This document shows, piece by piece, positions 36,124-45,821 of a stretch of DNA of 54,925 nt. This DNA comes from Lactococcus allomyrinae. GTDB lineage: Bacteria; Bacillota; Bacilli; Lactobacillales; Streptococcaceae. Both the position numbers and the translations under genes were made by a program. The stretch covers positions 1 through 54,925 of the forward strand of contig NZ_CP032628.1 in NCBI RefSeq assembly GCF_003627095.1, in the 5' to 3' direction. The number at the start of each line of letters is the position of its first letter. Position 1 is the stretch's first letter. The notes under the pieces are model-generated. The model was not told where the DNA came from, made no database searches, and saw only the letters and a program-made list of their open reading frames with translations.

Positions 36124-36191
36124 AACGAATAATATCGTGAGTGTATTCTCACTATTTAACCGAGGGCTGGCAAATTCCCTCGGTTTTTTAC
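36124..36191 (+). ncRNA. putative small RNA of about 70 nt
   Basis: The transcript from the consensus promoter would contain a short GTGAG…CTCAC hairpin and end at terminator arms AACCGAGGG (36158-36166) and CCCTCGGTT (36177-36185) followed by six T. It lies between the partition genes and the cyl operon. It could be a counter-transcript or regulator of replication or copy number, or simply an insulating terminator for parA; target unknown. Confidence 0.5.
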
Positions 36192-36255
36192 TTACTCATC
36201 AAAACTACAACATTTACGTTTTGTTAACTTTTAATGAGAAAGCATCTCTTAAAAG

Positions 36256-36284
36256 TTGCAAACGTTTTTTTGTTATGCTAAAAT
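36256..36284 (+). promoter_or_regulatory. predicted cyl operon promoter with cre-like site
   Basis: TTGCAA (36256-36261), 17-bp spacer and TAAAAT (36279-36284) with an upstream TG make a reasonable extended -10 promoter, about 190 bp before cylD. A cre-like sequence (TGCAAACGTTTTTT, 36257-36270) overlaps the -35 box, suggesting possible CcpA control. A second partial match (TGAAAGCGCATTTT) lies close to the cylD ribosome binding site. Both matches are imperfect. Confidence 0.4.
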
Positions 36285-36476
36285 CAAATTGTGAGATAAA
36301 TTACGGAATTTTTCGAGAAAATATCATTTATTTCATCTTCAAAGATTCGCTTGTCCAGAAGTTGAATGAGCGATACTGAGATACAGAAAAATAGTAAATT
36401 AGACACAATCGTGTTTAGCAGTAGCAAGTTGTAAATTTTTTTACAAGAGAATGAAAGCGCATTTTTTAGGAGGAAA

Positions 36477-37322
36477 ATGAATAAGTTAATTTTATATGGT
36501 GGACAAGGGAATGTTCGTTTGACAGACTTAGTACGTTTAACCAAAGATGATGATGGAAAGAATCTTTTAAAGCAATTGGAAAGTTTTGATTCTGAAATGT
36601 ATGGATACTTTCAAAAAGTTCTAAAAGGTACGGTCCCCTTTAGTGATAATTATGCTTCAATGTTAAGTACATTTTTATATAATGCATGGAGAACTAGCGA
36701 AGTAGATTTAAATGAAATATTATACTTTTCATCTCACAGTGCAGGAATTTTCAATGTTTTATTATCTAGTGGCTCAGTAGAATTTGGAGATGTATTAAGA
36801 TTTATTCAAAGGAGAGCGGATTTAGTAAAATTACATCAGGGTGATGAGGAAATGTGGTTGGTGGTAACACAGTCGTTATCTTTGTTAGAAAACCTTATAC
36901 AAGAAAAAAAAGAAGTAATAAAATTAGCTATAAAAACTAATGCAACAACAGGTGTAGCAGCATTTTCTGAAAGAAATAAACTCGAAATAGAAAATTTTCT
37001 GAAATCTCAGGGTTTACTTGTGAAATTCAAAAAACTAAGTCTAAGAATTCCTTATCATACAGCATTTCTTGATGATATTGCGAAAGAATATAATAGTTTA
37101 GTAGATGAGCTTTTTATTAAACAGAATAACCAGTTTAGATACATATACTCTTCAAAAAATCTTGAAAATGAAATTAAAAATCAACTTACTCAAAATTTTA
37201 ATTGGCAAGGAGTATTGGAGCAGATTGTAGATGAGAATCTAGAAGTTTATGACTTTTCTCCAAATAAATTTATGAAGAAGCAGTTAAAGATGCTTAGTGA
37301 GAATGTAAAATTTGGGAATTAA
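36477..37322 (+). CDS. cylD: CylD-like malonyl-CoA:ACP acyltransferase
   Basis: The 281-aa protein belongs to the FabD-type acyltransferases: an N-terminal LYGGQGN, a nucleophile Ser in FSSHSAGIF (replacing GHSLGE) and a late His in IPYHTAFLD. Length and place match CylD of the S. agalactiae cyl operon. It would load malonyl units onto the dedicated ACP. A perfect AGGAGG precedes the ATG. No CylX homologue was recognised upstream. AT-rich composition of this and the following genes differs from the transfer region. Confidence 0.85.
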   Translation: MNKLILYGGQGNVRLTDLVRLTKDDDGKNLLKQLESFDSEMYGYFQKVLKGTVPFSDNYASMLSTFLYNAWRTSEVDLNEILYFSSHSAGIFNVLLSSGSVEFGDVLRFIQRRADLVKLHQGDEEMWLVVTQSLSLLENLIQEKKEVIKLAIKTNATTGVAAFSERNKLEIENFLKSQGLLVKFKKLSLRIPYHTAFLDDIAKEYNSLVDELFIKQNNQFRYIYSSKNLENEIKNQLTQNFNWQGVLEQIVDENLEVYDFSPNKFMKKQLKMLSENVKFGN

Positions 37323-37338
37323 TTCAGTGAGGAGCAGA

Positions 37339-38061
37339 ATGAAAATAGTTATCGTAACGGGAGGAACTCGTGGGATTGGGCGAGCAATTAGCTTAGAATT
37401 TTTTAAAGAAGGGTATAAAGTCATTGCTATTTATCAAGGAAATGAAAGAGCAGCTCAGGATTTAAAAGAAGAGTTTCCTAATATTGAAATTGAGAAATGT
37501 GATATTTCTGATGAGAAAGAAGTATCAATATTAGTAAATAAAATTTATAAGAGGCATGGTAAAATCGACTGTTTAGTTAATAATGCGGGAATTACACGGG
37601 ATGGATATTTTTTGATGATGTCCAATGAAAAATGGAATAGTCTTTTGAATGTTAATCTAACAGGCACATTCAACGTCTCACGTGCAGTGCTAAGATTTAT
37701 GAAAGTCAAGAAATTAGGAGGAAAAATTATCAATATTTCTTCCACTAGCGGGGTTGCAGGACAAATTGGTCAAACGAACTATGCGGCGAGTAAGGGAGCG
37801 ATTATCTCTCTTACAAAATCATTGGCGAAGGAATTTGCAAGCGATAAGATTAACGTGAATTGTGTGAGCCCAGGGTTTATTGAAACAGATATGACTGCTT
37901 CGTTGAAAAATAAGGAAATGATTTCTGAAACTTTAATTCCCTTACAACGGTTTGGTCAAGTAGAGGAAGTTGCTTATTTGGTCACTTTTTTAGCAAGTGA
38001 AAAAGCAAATTATATTACAGGGAAAAACTTTGTAATTGATGGAGGAATGATAAATGATTAA
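37339..38061 (+). CDS. cylG: CylG-like 3-ketoacyl-ACP reductase
   Basis: The 240-aa short-chain dehydrogenase has the nucleotide-binding TGGTRGIG at its N-terminus, NNAGIT, and the catalytic Ser (NISSTSG) and Tyr-Lys (YAASKGA) of FabG enzymes. Start ATG 37339 follows GTGAGGAGCAGA; it would reduce the β-keto group in each polyene extension round using NADPH. Length equals that expected for CylG. It overlaps acpC by 8 bp. Confidence 0.88.
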   Translation: MKIVIVTGGTRGIGRAISLEFFKEGYKVIAIYQGNERAAQDLKEEFPNIEIEKCDISDEKEVSILVNKIYKRHGKIDCLVNNAGITRDGYFLMMSNEKWNSLLNVNLTGTFNVSRAVLRFMKVKKLGGKIINISSTSGVAGQIGQTNYAASKGAIISLTKSLAKEFASDKINVNCVSPGFIETDMTASLKNKEMISETLIPLQRFGQVEEVAYLVTFLASEKANYITGKNFVIDGGMIND

Positions 38062-38344
38062 TTGGAAAATTGAAAAAGAACATATTGAACAACGTACTAT
38101 TATTGAAGATAAAATTAAAACAATTCTTATTGAATCTTTAATGCTTGGTTTAGACAAGAAATTAATTCAAAATGATCAACCTCTTTTTGGAAGAGGTTTA
38201 GAATTAGATTCCATTGATGCGCTTGAACTATCCATTGGAATTTCAACAGAATTTGGAATTGCCCTTACGGATGATGATATGTCCATTTTTTCTTCAGTGA
38301 ATAAATTGACGGACTATATTATGGAAAATCAGACAAATATTTAA
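38054..38344 (+). CDS. acpC: dedicated acyl carrier protein AcpC
   Basis: The 96-aa protein has the phosphopantetheine attachment motif LELDSIDALEL with the modified Ser, and an acidic helix-rich sequence typical of ACPs. Its start overlaps the cylG stop by 8 bp. It would carry the growing polyene chain and be activated by the CylK phosphopantetheinyl transferase at the end of the operon. Confidence 0.88.
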   Translation: MINWKIEKEHIEQRTIIEDKIKTILIESLMLGLDKKLIQNDQPLFGRGLELDSIDALELSIGISTEFGIALTDDDMSIFSSVNKLTDYIMENQTNI

Positions 38345-38362
38345 AAAGTCGAAGGTAAATGG

Positions 38363-38833
38363 ATGAAAAAATTAAATATTAATCAAATAATGAATTTATT
38401 ACCCCATGCTTATCCTTTTTTATTGATTGATTCTGTTGAGGATTACAAGGAGGGAAAAATTGTGTGTAAGAAAAATGTCACAATAAATGAGCCGTTTTTT
38501 CAAGGACATTTTCCTTCACAGCCCATAATGCCTGGAGTACTTTTAGTAGAATGCGGAGCACAAGCTGCAGCGCTGATGTATATATTGGACAGTCTTTCAG
38601 ATGGAGACTTACAGAAAGATGCATTAACTGATCCATCGCTTTCAGAGAAAGTGGGATATCTGGCAAGTATCAAGAATTTCAAGTTTAAAGATTTAGCTAT
38701 TCCTGGAAATACTTTAAACATCAAATGTAAGCGTATGATAAGTTTAGGGAAAATATCTGAAATTGAAATAAGTATTTCGAATGAGGCACATAAAGAAATT
38801 GCTTGTGGAAGGGTTTTGGTTTCTCAAAAATGA
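38363..38833 (+). CDS. cylZ: CylZ-like 3-hydroxyacyl-ACP dehydratase
   Basis: The 156-aa hotdog-fold protein has the FabZ motifs LLPHAYPFLLIDSV and FFQGHFPSQPIMPGVL with the catalytic His, and the Glu in LLVECGAQ. It would dehydrate the β-hydroxyacyl-ACP. With no enoyl reductase in the operon, the double bonds remain, which explains a conjugated polyene. It overlaps cylA by 4 bp. Confidence 0.87.
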   Translation: MKKLNINQIMNLLPHAYPFLLIDSVEDYKEGKIVCKKNVTINEPFFQGHFPSQPIMPGVLLVECGAQAAALMYILDSLSDGDLQKDALTDPSLSEKVGYLASIKNFKFKDLAIPGNTLNIKCKRMISLGKISEIEISISNEAHKEIACGRVLVSQK

Positions 38834-39743
38834 AAATAATATTAAAAAATGTCAAGAAAAAGTATGGTAATTATGAAGCTTTAAGGGGGTCTCAACAGAA
38901 TTTGAGGAGGGCAAGTTTTATGGCTTGCTTGGTCCTAATGGTGCAGGAAAAACAACTCTTTTTAATATTTTAATTCAAACGATTGCTAAAACATCAGGAA
39001 ATATCGAATGGCAAATAGATAATCAAAAAGTTGGAGCAGAAAAACTCTACCAACATCTTGGAATTGTTTTTCAGTCGAACAGACTTGATGAACGTTTAAC
39101 TGTGGAAGAAAATTTAATCACACGAGGTGCTTTATACGGCATGACCAAGAATAAAGTTTTGGAGAGTTTAATCAATATTGAAGATTATTTACAGATTGAG
39201 GAATTGAAAAAACGAAAATATGGTACCCTTTCAGGGGGACAAAAAAGAAAGGTAGATATTGCACGAGCTCTGTTACATAACCCTTCTATTTTGCTGTTAG
39301 ATGAGCCGACTACTGGTTTGGATCCGAAATCACGTAATGATTTATGGACAGCGATTTATGAATTAAATAAAAAAGCAAAAATGACGGTCGTTTTGATCAC
39401 GCATTATTTAGAAGAAATGGCTTTTTGTGATGGTTTGGATGTATTAATTCAAGGGAAATTACATTATTCAGGATCTATTGAAGACTTTATCAAGGAAAAT
39501 TCAACAACTGATTTAAAGATTGTTGCTAATAAAGAGAAACAGATTTTTTCAAAGTCTTTACAAAGTCATCTTACAAAAAAAGAACCTCAAACTTTTGTTT
39601 TTCATGACGTAAGTATGAAAGAAATCTTAAATATTCTTTCTGAGAATCAAGAAGTAATCGAGTCTTTTGAAGTACAACAAGCGAGTTTAGAGATGGCATA
39701 CTTAAATTTACTTCATGAAATACAAGGAGTTAAACAGGAATGA
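38830..39743 (+). pseudogene. cylA: CylA-like ABC transporter ATPase, frame interrupted
   Basis: ATG 38830 overlaps the cylZ stop (ATGA). The frame is MKIILKNVKKKYGNYEALRG, then breaks at the five-G run 38885-38889. Adding one G continues into Walker A (LLGPNGAGKTTLF), the LSGGQKRKVDIARAL signature, Walker B (ILLLDEPTTGLDP) and the H-loop (LITHYLEEM), about 304 aa. This is a DrrA/CylA-type exporter ATPase that would pair with CylB to export the polyene. Only the first ~20 codons are out of frame with the rest as given. Confidence 0.85.
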
Positions 39744-40630
39744 TAACACTGATTAAACGTAATATTTTGGTTTATACACGAGATAGGATGGCATTTTTTA
39801 TGTCTTTCCTATCCGTCATAATTCTATTGATCCTTTATCAAGTTTTCCTTGGACAATTTCAATTAGATGCAATAAAGACGAGTATGGGAACAGCAACTGT
39901 TTCTTCGTCTGTTATAGAAATGGTAAATTTTTGGCTCATTTCAGGTTTGACAACAGTAGTTTCTTTGACAAGCACTTTAGGTGCTTTTAGTGTGATGGTT
40001 TCAGATAAAGAAAAAAAACTTGATGAAGATTTTACAATTAGTGCGTGTCCGACATGGAAACTTGAAACCACTTATATTTTTGCGGCTGTAATCTTAGGAA
40101 CTTTAATTACTTTGGTGTGTTGTTTAGCAGGAATCTTGCTTTTCAATGGATTCAATGGATTAGTGATATTCAGCCTTGTTGATTTTTTAAAAATTATAGG
40201 TTTAGTATTTTGGAGCTGTTTGCTCTCAGCAACGATTATTTTGCCCTTTTTATCATTTATAAAAAGTGCATCTGCGTTCAGTACTTTGAGTACTATCGTT
40301 GGTACTTTGATAGGTTTCTTGTCTGGAGTTTATATTTCTATCGGTTCTGTTGGAAAAGTTCTTGCACAAATAATGACTTGGTTTCCTATGACTCAAATGA
40401 ATACTTTGTTGAAAAACGTACTGATGTCGCATAGTTTAAAAAAAGTGTTTAAAGGAGCTCCTGAGCAAATTGAATCCAACTATAAAATATCTTATGGAAT
40501 TATTTTAAAAACGGTAAATAATCATGAACTTTCAATTTCTACCATGACTGTTTATATTTTTATTTGCATGGTGGGGCTTCTTTTAGCTTATTTATTTATA
40601 AAAAAGGGTTTACGTCATGTTAAAAAATGA
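39740..40630 (+). CDS. cylB: CylB-like ABC-2 type exporter permease
   Basis: The 296-aa protein has about six hydrophobic helices (near 20-40, 60-85, 105-130, 140-165, 185-210 and 270-290), the ABC-2/DrrB topology. Start overlaps cylA by 4 bp. With CylA it forms the exporter that, in S. agalactiae, is needed for pigment and haemolysin at the surface. Confidence 0.85.
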   Translation: MITLIKRNILVYTRDRMAFFMSFLSVIILLILYQVFLGQFQLDAIKTSMGTATVSSSVIEMVNFWLISGLTTVVSLTSTLGAFSVMVSDKEKKLDEDFTISACPTWKLETTYIFAAVILGTLITLVCCLAGILLFNGFNGLVIFSLVDFLKIIGLVFWSCLLSATIILPFLSFIKSASAFSTLSTIVGTLIGFLSGVYISIGSVGKVLAQIMTWFPMTQMNTLLKNVLMSHSLKKVFKGAPEQIESNYKISYGIILKTVNNHELSISTMTVYIFICMVGLLLAYLFIKKGLRHVKK

Positions 40631-42575
40631 AAAGTATCATGTTAGGTTATTTCAACAAAAAGATGTTCCTCAGATCATTCAGCTATTCAATAAAAATCAA
40701 GTTTATCAGTTTCAGAATAGCAAATTATTAATGGCTGAAGATTTTCTTTTGACAATGGCAATAAAGGAAATGAGTCATTTTTATGTCCTTGAAAAGGGGA
40801 ATGAAATTGTAGGAACAACGGCTTTTTTTAAGTTTATCACGTTCGGTCCAGTTTCGGAAGAAAACAGCTACAGTGGATTTCTATTGATTGATTCTGAACA
40901 TCGTACAGGTGCAGCAATTAGTTTACTTCAAAAAGAAGTATTAATGGATATTACAAACTTTAATTTTCATACACACTTCACAGAGATCAGTCGATATAAC
41001 AAAGCTTCACTGAATTTGTCTAAGAGAAATGGGTTTGCAATTTTTAACGAAAGTTATGAAGATATGTATCATTGTTATCTTCTAAGAAGTTCTTTGCCGA
41101 AGATATTGAAAGCTTTTAAATTTACAGGTAATTTGGAAGATAAATATGATATCAACACTTTCAAAATTATTGATGAGCAAGAAGATAAGAGCGTTTCTGT
41201 TATTACAACAGAGATTTCCGGTGAAAGAATGCAATACCAAGTTTTCCCTCAAGCACAGTTCCCTTTTGATATAAAATTAGAATTGTTTCGACTTTTTATT
41301 TATAAAGAAAACAAAAAATTTTATGTGAAATGTGAGTTTTATTCTAAACAAGTAAAGTTTGTAAAAATTAACTTAGGGAAATTGAAGTATACAAAACTTA
41401 CACGGGAAAAATCAATATTTGAGATAAAGACTTATAATTCAAATATATTGTTGAAGGCGATAGTGATAACCGATATTGGTGAGATTAAAGTGCAGCTTCA
41501 TTACAAGGAACCACATGAGGAACAAAGAGTTCTTTTTTTGAACAAAGAGTTCTTTTCATATAGACTAAAATTCAATTTAAAAAATGGGAGTCTATATTTA
41601 ATGCGTGGAAATGAGAAAATAATTGAGGATATCTTTTTACAGTTCTCAAAACCTGAAGATGCCCAATATTCGATAGAAGAATTTTCTGATAAGTTGGTCA
41701 TTCAATGCAAGGGGAAAACAATTGATATTATAAAAACAATTGAATTAAAATTAGATACTTTCAAAGCAACTTATACAATTAAAAAGTTAGATATACTTAA
41801 TCCTCCGGTAGCAAAATATGGTTTAAAAATAGAAAATCAAGACTATCTTATTGAGGAGGAAAATAATTTGATTCCTTATGTTCCTGGAATTTACCCTGAT
41901 GAGTTAGATGATTTCATTAAAGTAGAGTTATTTAAGAAAAATAAAATGAGCTATGTTATTGACTCAGAAAAATTGGGTGTTAGTTTTTTTTCTGAGGGTC
42001 CACTCAGTAATCAAATGCAATTCCGACCGTTAGGATATGTAGAGCTAAAATATTATACTAATGATATAAATTACTGTATTAAATTTTCTAAAAAACGAGT
42101 AAAAAGTTTCAATAAGAATATTGGGGATAGTGAAAAGGTAGCGATTCCTTGGCAAGCTATAAAAAATTATCAAGTATACACCAATAATGAGATGTCTTTG
42201 GTCAAGCATAATGTTAAAAAAACTCATATAAATCTAGAGTGTATGATTGATTCAGAAAAAGAACAAATGTTAATTAAAAACAATCAAAAAATAACTCAAA
42301 ATTATATTGTTTTTGAATTTAGTTACATTTGCTCATCTAAAATCCAAATGTGGAAATATGATGAATTTTACACTTATGAAAATAAAGGGGGAGTTTGGGA
42401 GTCTAATAAAGAGCTTCTATTATTCGAGAAAATTAAAAACAAATATTTTAGAATTCAGGTAGAGAAAGGAAGGATTTATTCTTTTAAAGAAAATAATAAA
42501 CTTATGATTCGTTGCGTGATTCCGAATCAGGCGACTGTAAATCAAAGCGTCCAATTGCAACAATTTATCGTATAA
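40617..42575 (+). CDS. cylE: CylE-like N-acyltransferase (haemolysin/pigment assembly protein)
   Basis: The 652-aa protein has an N-terminal GNAT-like acyltransferase region (about 5-145; YVLEKGNEIVGTTAFFKF and HRTGAAISLLQKE), followed by a large β-rich domain with no other known motif. Length and position match CylE, essential for granadaene and thought to attach ornithine to the polyene. It overlaps cylB by 14 bp. A 77-bp gap to cylF holds only a 15-codon frame of doubtful meaning. Confidence 0.82.
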   Translation: MLKNEKYHVRLFQQKDVPQIIQLFNKNQVYQFQNSKLLMAEDFLLTMAIKEMSHFYVLEKGNEIVGTTAFFKFITFGPVSEENSYSGFLLIDSEHRTGAAISLLQKEVLMDITNFNFHTHFTEISRYNKASLNLSKRNGFAIFNESYEDMYHCYLLRSSLPKILKAFKFTGNLEDKYDINTFKIIDEQEDKSVSVITTEISGERMQYQVFPQAQFPFDIKLELFRLFIYKENKKFYVKCEFYSKQVKFVKINLGKLKYTKLTREKSIFEIKTYNSNILLKAIVITDIGEIKVQLHYKEPHEEQRVLFLNKEFFSYRLKFNLKNGSLYLMRGNEKIIEDIFLQFSKPEDAQYSIEEFSDKLVIQCKGKTIDIIKTIELKLDTFKATYTIKKLDILNPPVAKYGLKIENQDYLIEEENNLIPYVPGIYPDELDDFIKVELFKKNKMSYVIDSEKLGVSFFSEGPLSNQMQFRPLGYVELKYYTNDINYCIKFSKKRVKSFNKNIGDSEKVAIPWQAIKNYQVYTNNEMSLVKHNVKKTHINLECMIDSEKEQMLIKNNQKITQNYIVFEFSYICSSKIQMWKYDEFYTYENKGGVWESNKELLLFEKIKNKYFRIQVEKGRIYSFKENNKLMIRCVIPNQATVNQSVQLQQFIV

Positions 42576-42652
42576 GCGGTATTAATATGAACCGAAATAC
42601 ATTAAAAAATGCGCTTAGGCTAGTATCAAGATGAATTAAGGAGAATATAAAA

Positions 42653-43606
42653 ATGAAAGATGTATATAAAGAACTTAGAACAAATAAATCATTTAAACAA
42701 TTTGAAGGTAAAATTTTTGAAGTTTCAGGAGATGATGCAGAGGTAGTTTTAGATCAATATATTCCTAAAAATATAGAGTTTTTAGATATTGATACATGTG
42801 GGTTCACTTTTATTTTGACAACGAAGGGAACAGTATTTACAGAAGTAGTTTTTTATAAATTAGAAGATAAATACATTCTCTTATCTAAAGAAAATCTGTT
42901 GACTATCTTTGAAAATAAGAAATTTGATTTTCAAATTAAAGATATTTCAGATGAAAAAGTTTTATTTCAACTGGAAGGTAAAAATTCAGGAGAAATTGCT
43001 CAAAGGTTTTATGATTATGATATTTCAACCCTGAATTTTAAAGGAATTATATATTCTGAGTTTGAAAATACAGAATTAATTGTTGCTCGTTTTGGTTTTT
43101 CAGGAGAATTTGGTTATCAATTTCTTGTAGAAAAGAATAAAGGAACTGATTTCATTTCTCAATATTTTCATAATATCTCTGAATATGATGAATATCTCAA
43201 TGATTATGTAAAATTTGAGGTTAATCATCCTATTTATGATTTGTATAAACAAGATAGTAATTTATTTGAGTTAGGTTACGCGTGGAATCTCGATTTTACA
43301 AAAGAAAGTTTTATAGGAAGAGCTGAAATTTTAAATAAAATTGAGAAAGCAAAAGTTCAAAGTATTGTTTTTTCTTCGCTTGAAAAAGTTAAAGCTGGTG
43401 AAAAAATTTACTTTGATGATAAAGAAATTGGGACTGTTCACTTTGTAATGGATGCTCTAGATGAGCAAGAAAATCGGGAATATTTAGGAATGCTGATGGT
43501 AGAACCGTATTATGCACACTCAGGTATTCATTTTATCACAGAGAATAATGTAGAGTTAGAAACAATTTCTAATCCTTATATTATTCCAGAAAGTTGGTCA
43601 AAATAA
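42653..43606 (+). CDS. cylF: CylF-like GcvT-family aminomethyltransferase homologue
   Basis: The 317-aa protein resembles glycine-cleavage T proteins (GcvT/YgfZ) in length and pattern (YSEFENTELIVARFGFSGEF; GRAEILNKIEKAK). The expected gene, cylF, stands at this place in the S. agalactiae operon with the same length. AAGGAG precedes the ATG. The stop overlaps the cylI start (TAATG). The reaction is not known; it may use folate or act as a scaffold. Confidence 0.8.
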   Translation: MKDVYKELRTNKSFKQFEGKIFEVSGDDAEVVLDQYIPKNIEFLDIDTCGFTFILTTKGTVFTEVVFYKLEDKYILLSKENLLTIFENKKFDFQIKDISDEKVLFQLEGKNSGEIAQRFYDYDISTLNFKGIIYSEFENTELIVARFGFSGEFGYQFLVEKNKGTDFISQYFHNISEYDEYLNDYVKFEVNHPIYDLYKQDSNLFELGYAWNLDFTKESFIGRAEILNKIEKAKVQSIVFSSLEKVKAGEKIYFDDKEIGTVHFVMDALDEQENREYLGMLMVEPYYAHSGIHFITENNVELETISNPYIIPESWSK

Positions 43607-45812
43607 TGGTGCACAATGTCAATATAACTGGAGTAGGTATTGTTTCTTCTTTAGGTTTAGGTATTGAAGAACATAAGAGGAATTTATTCGGACAAGTTGA
43701 TGCAATCCAACAAAGACAATTTACTAACAATGAACATATTTTGGATTCTTATGTTGGAATCGTTGAACAAAATCTTAATGTTCCAGAAAAATATAAAAAC
43801 GAAACGAAGAATTTTAAATTAGCATTTTTGGCTTTTGAGGAAGCTTTATCTTCTGCAAAATTTAATTTTAAAAATAAAGAACAAAGAATTGCAATTTGCT
43901 TAGGAACTTCTTTAGGAGGAAAAACATCCGGTCAAGAAGCACTCTATGCTTTTGAAGATGGCAACTATGATCTAGAGGAGGAGATGTTTGAAAAACGTTC
44001 ATTGCATCATATTGCAGATGAGCTAATTGCTTATCATGGGCTTGTAGCGAGTTATTATGTGATTTCTACTGCATGTTCAGCAAGTAATAATGCAGTTATT
44101 TTGGGCACACAACTTCTTCAAGATGATAAATGTGATGTTGCTATTTGTGGAGGATGTGATGAGCTAAGCGATATTTCTTTGGCTGGTTTTAGTTCTTTAG
44201 GGGCAATCAATATAGAAAGTTCTTGTAATCCCTACTCTCTTGGAAAAGGGATTAGTTTAGGCGAAGGTGCGGGATTTATTGTATTGGAAAAAAATAGTCC
44301 AAGAAATTATGGAAAGATTCTCGGAGGCTCTATTACTTCTGATGCATATCATATTACAGCTCCTAAAGCCACAGGAGAAGGTGCTGCACAAATTGCGTAT
44401 AATTTATCGGACCAAACAGGGATTTTATTAGACAAAATTGATTATATCAACGGACATGGGACAGGCACGCGTGCAAATGACAGTATGGAACGTGCTATGA
44501 TAGAAAAGAATTTTCCAGTAGAAACTAAAATAAGTAGTACTAAAGGTCAAACGGGTCATACACTTGGAGCAGCTGGTATTATTGAAATTATTAATTGTAT
44601 CCTAGCGATGCAGGAGCAAAGAGTCCCTGCAACTAAGACACTTCCTTCTGAGGAGAATCCAATGGAGACGAATTTTATTAAAAACAAAAATTTTAATAAA
44701 AAAATTAATTATGCTCTAAACTTTTCGTTTGCCTTTGGGGCAACAATAGTGGCGTCCTTCTTGCTAAAGATCAAGTGTCCGAAGAAACATTTTTAGTTAA
44801 CGAAAATAAAGATTTAAATATCTTAGCTCATGCTTCTACTTTAGAAAATTTAGAAGACAAAGAAAAAAAATATGAAGTAGTAACAAAAGAGTTCAGTAAA
44901 ATAAAAGGTTTACGCTACTCAGATTTTACTCTGTCTTCTAAACTGAATCCTGCTCAATATCGAAAAATGGATAATTTTTCAAAAATGATTGCTAATACAG
45001 TAGCTAAAGCAATTGAACGTAGTAGCTTGGATTTGAAAAAGTTAGATCTAAATAAGGTAGGCATCCTATTTACTACATCTTCAGGACCGATTGAAGTGGT
45101 GGAAGATATTGAAAAACAACTTCGATTAGATGGTTATAAACAAGTTTCAGCTGCAAAGTTTCCTTTTACAGTTATGAATGCTGCTGCGGGGATGTTATCC
45201 ATTTTATTCAAGATCAAGGGTCCTGTGTCAGTAATTGCTTCTAATGTCGGTTTTATTGATGGAGTAACTTACGCCGAAGAGATGATGAAAAACGAAAAGC
45301 TTAGTCATGTCTTGCTCGTTTCTGCTACACAATGGACCGATTTGTCCCTCTTGGCATGGGAGAAATTAGGATATGATGCCAATGCTTTTACACCAGCAGA
45401 TTATTGTCACGCAGCGGTTATTGGTGGAGAAAGCGAAGAACGTACACCACGATTTATCGGTATTGAACAACTTAAATATGATAACAAGGTACATTCTCAA
45501 ATCGATGTGAAAGGGTGGTTTATAAATACTCTTCATAAGAATATTTCAAACCTCAGGATCTCAGCGACAGATATCAAGAAAATAATATGGAATTCAAATA
45601 AGAAAACAGCAACAATTGAATATGAAATGTTTCAAGAATTATCTATGGAAAGAGAATTTCCCTTTTTGGAAGTTGATTTAGGTTTTTCTTCAGATGGGGC
45701 AGGTGAAGAGCTAGATTTTGTATTAAACAATAAAGAGTTCCAAGGAGGAATATACGTTATTGCTTCTTACTCAAGATTCGGTGGTTTTTCATTAATGTTC
45801 ATAGAAAAGTAA
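43606..45812 (+). pseudogene. cylI: CylI-like ketosynthase/chain-length-factor fusion, frame interrupted
   Basis: The first half (about 1-385) is an intact FabF-type ketosynthase with Cys in STACSASNNA, His in NGHGTGTRAN and His in KGQTGHTLGAAG. It breaks at the four-G run 44737-44740. Adding one G gives the usual FAFGGNNSGVLL end and continues through a linker into a second ketosynthase-like half (about 400-735), 735 aa in total. In the second half the catalytic Cys is replaced (VIASNVGFIDG), as in a chain-length factor. The whole would condense malonyl units and set polyene length. ATG 43606 overlaps the cylF stop. Confidence 0.85.
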
Positions 45813-45821
45813 AGAGGAATT

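Noticed and set aside
36137-36379. 80-codon plus-strand frame upstream of cylD, possible cylX
   Set aside because: It crosses the terminator at 36158-36185 and the predicted cyl promoter, and lacks a ribosome binding site.
36192-36476. Insertion sequence or transposase at the cyl operon edges
   Set aside because: No transposase, terminal inverted repeats or target duplications were seen on either side of the operon.
42589-42636. 15-codon frame between cylE and cylF
   Set aside because: Too short, no clear ribosome binding site and no family pattern.
44775-45812. Separate chain-length-factor gene starting GTG 44775
   Set aside because: The frame extends upstream without stop into the conserved FabF C-terminal motif once one G is restored; the two halves are one CylI.
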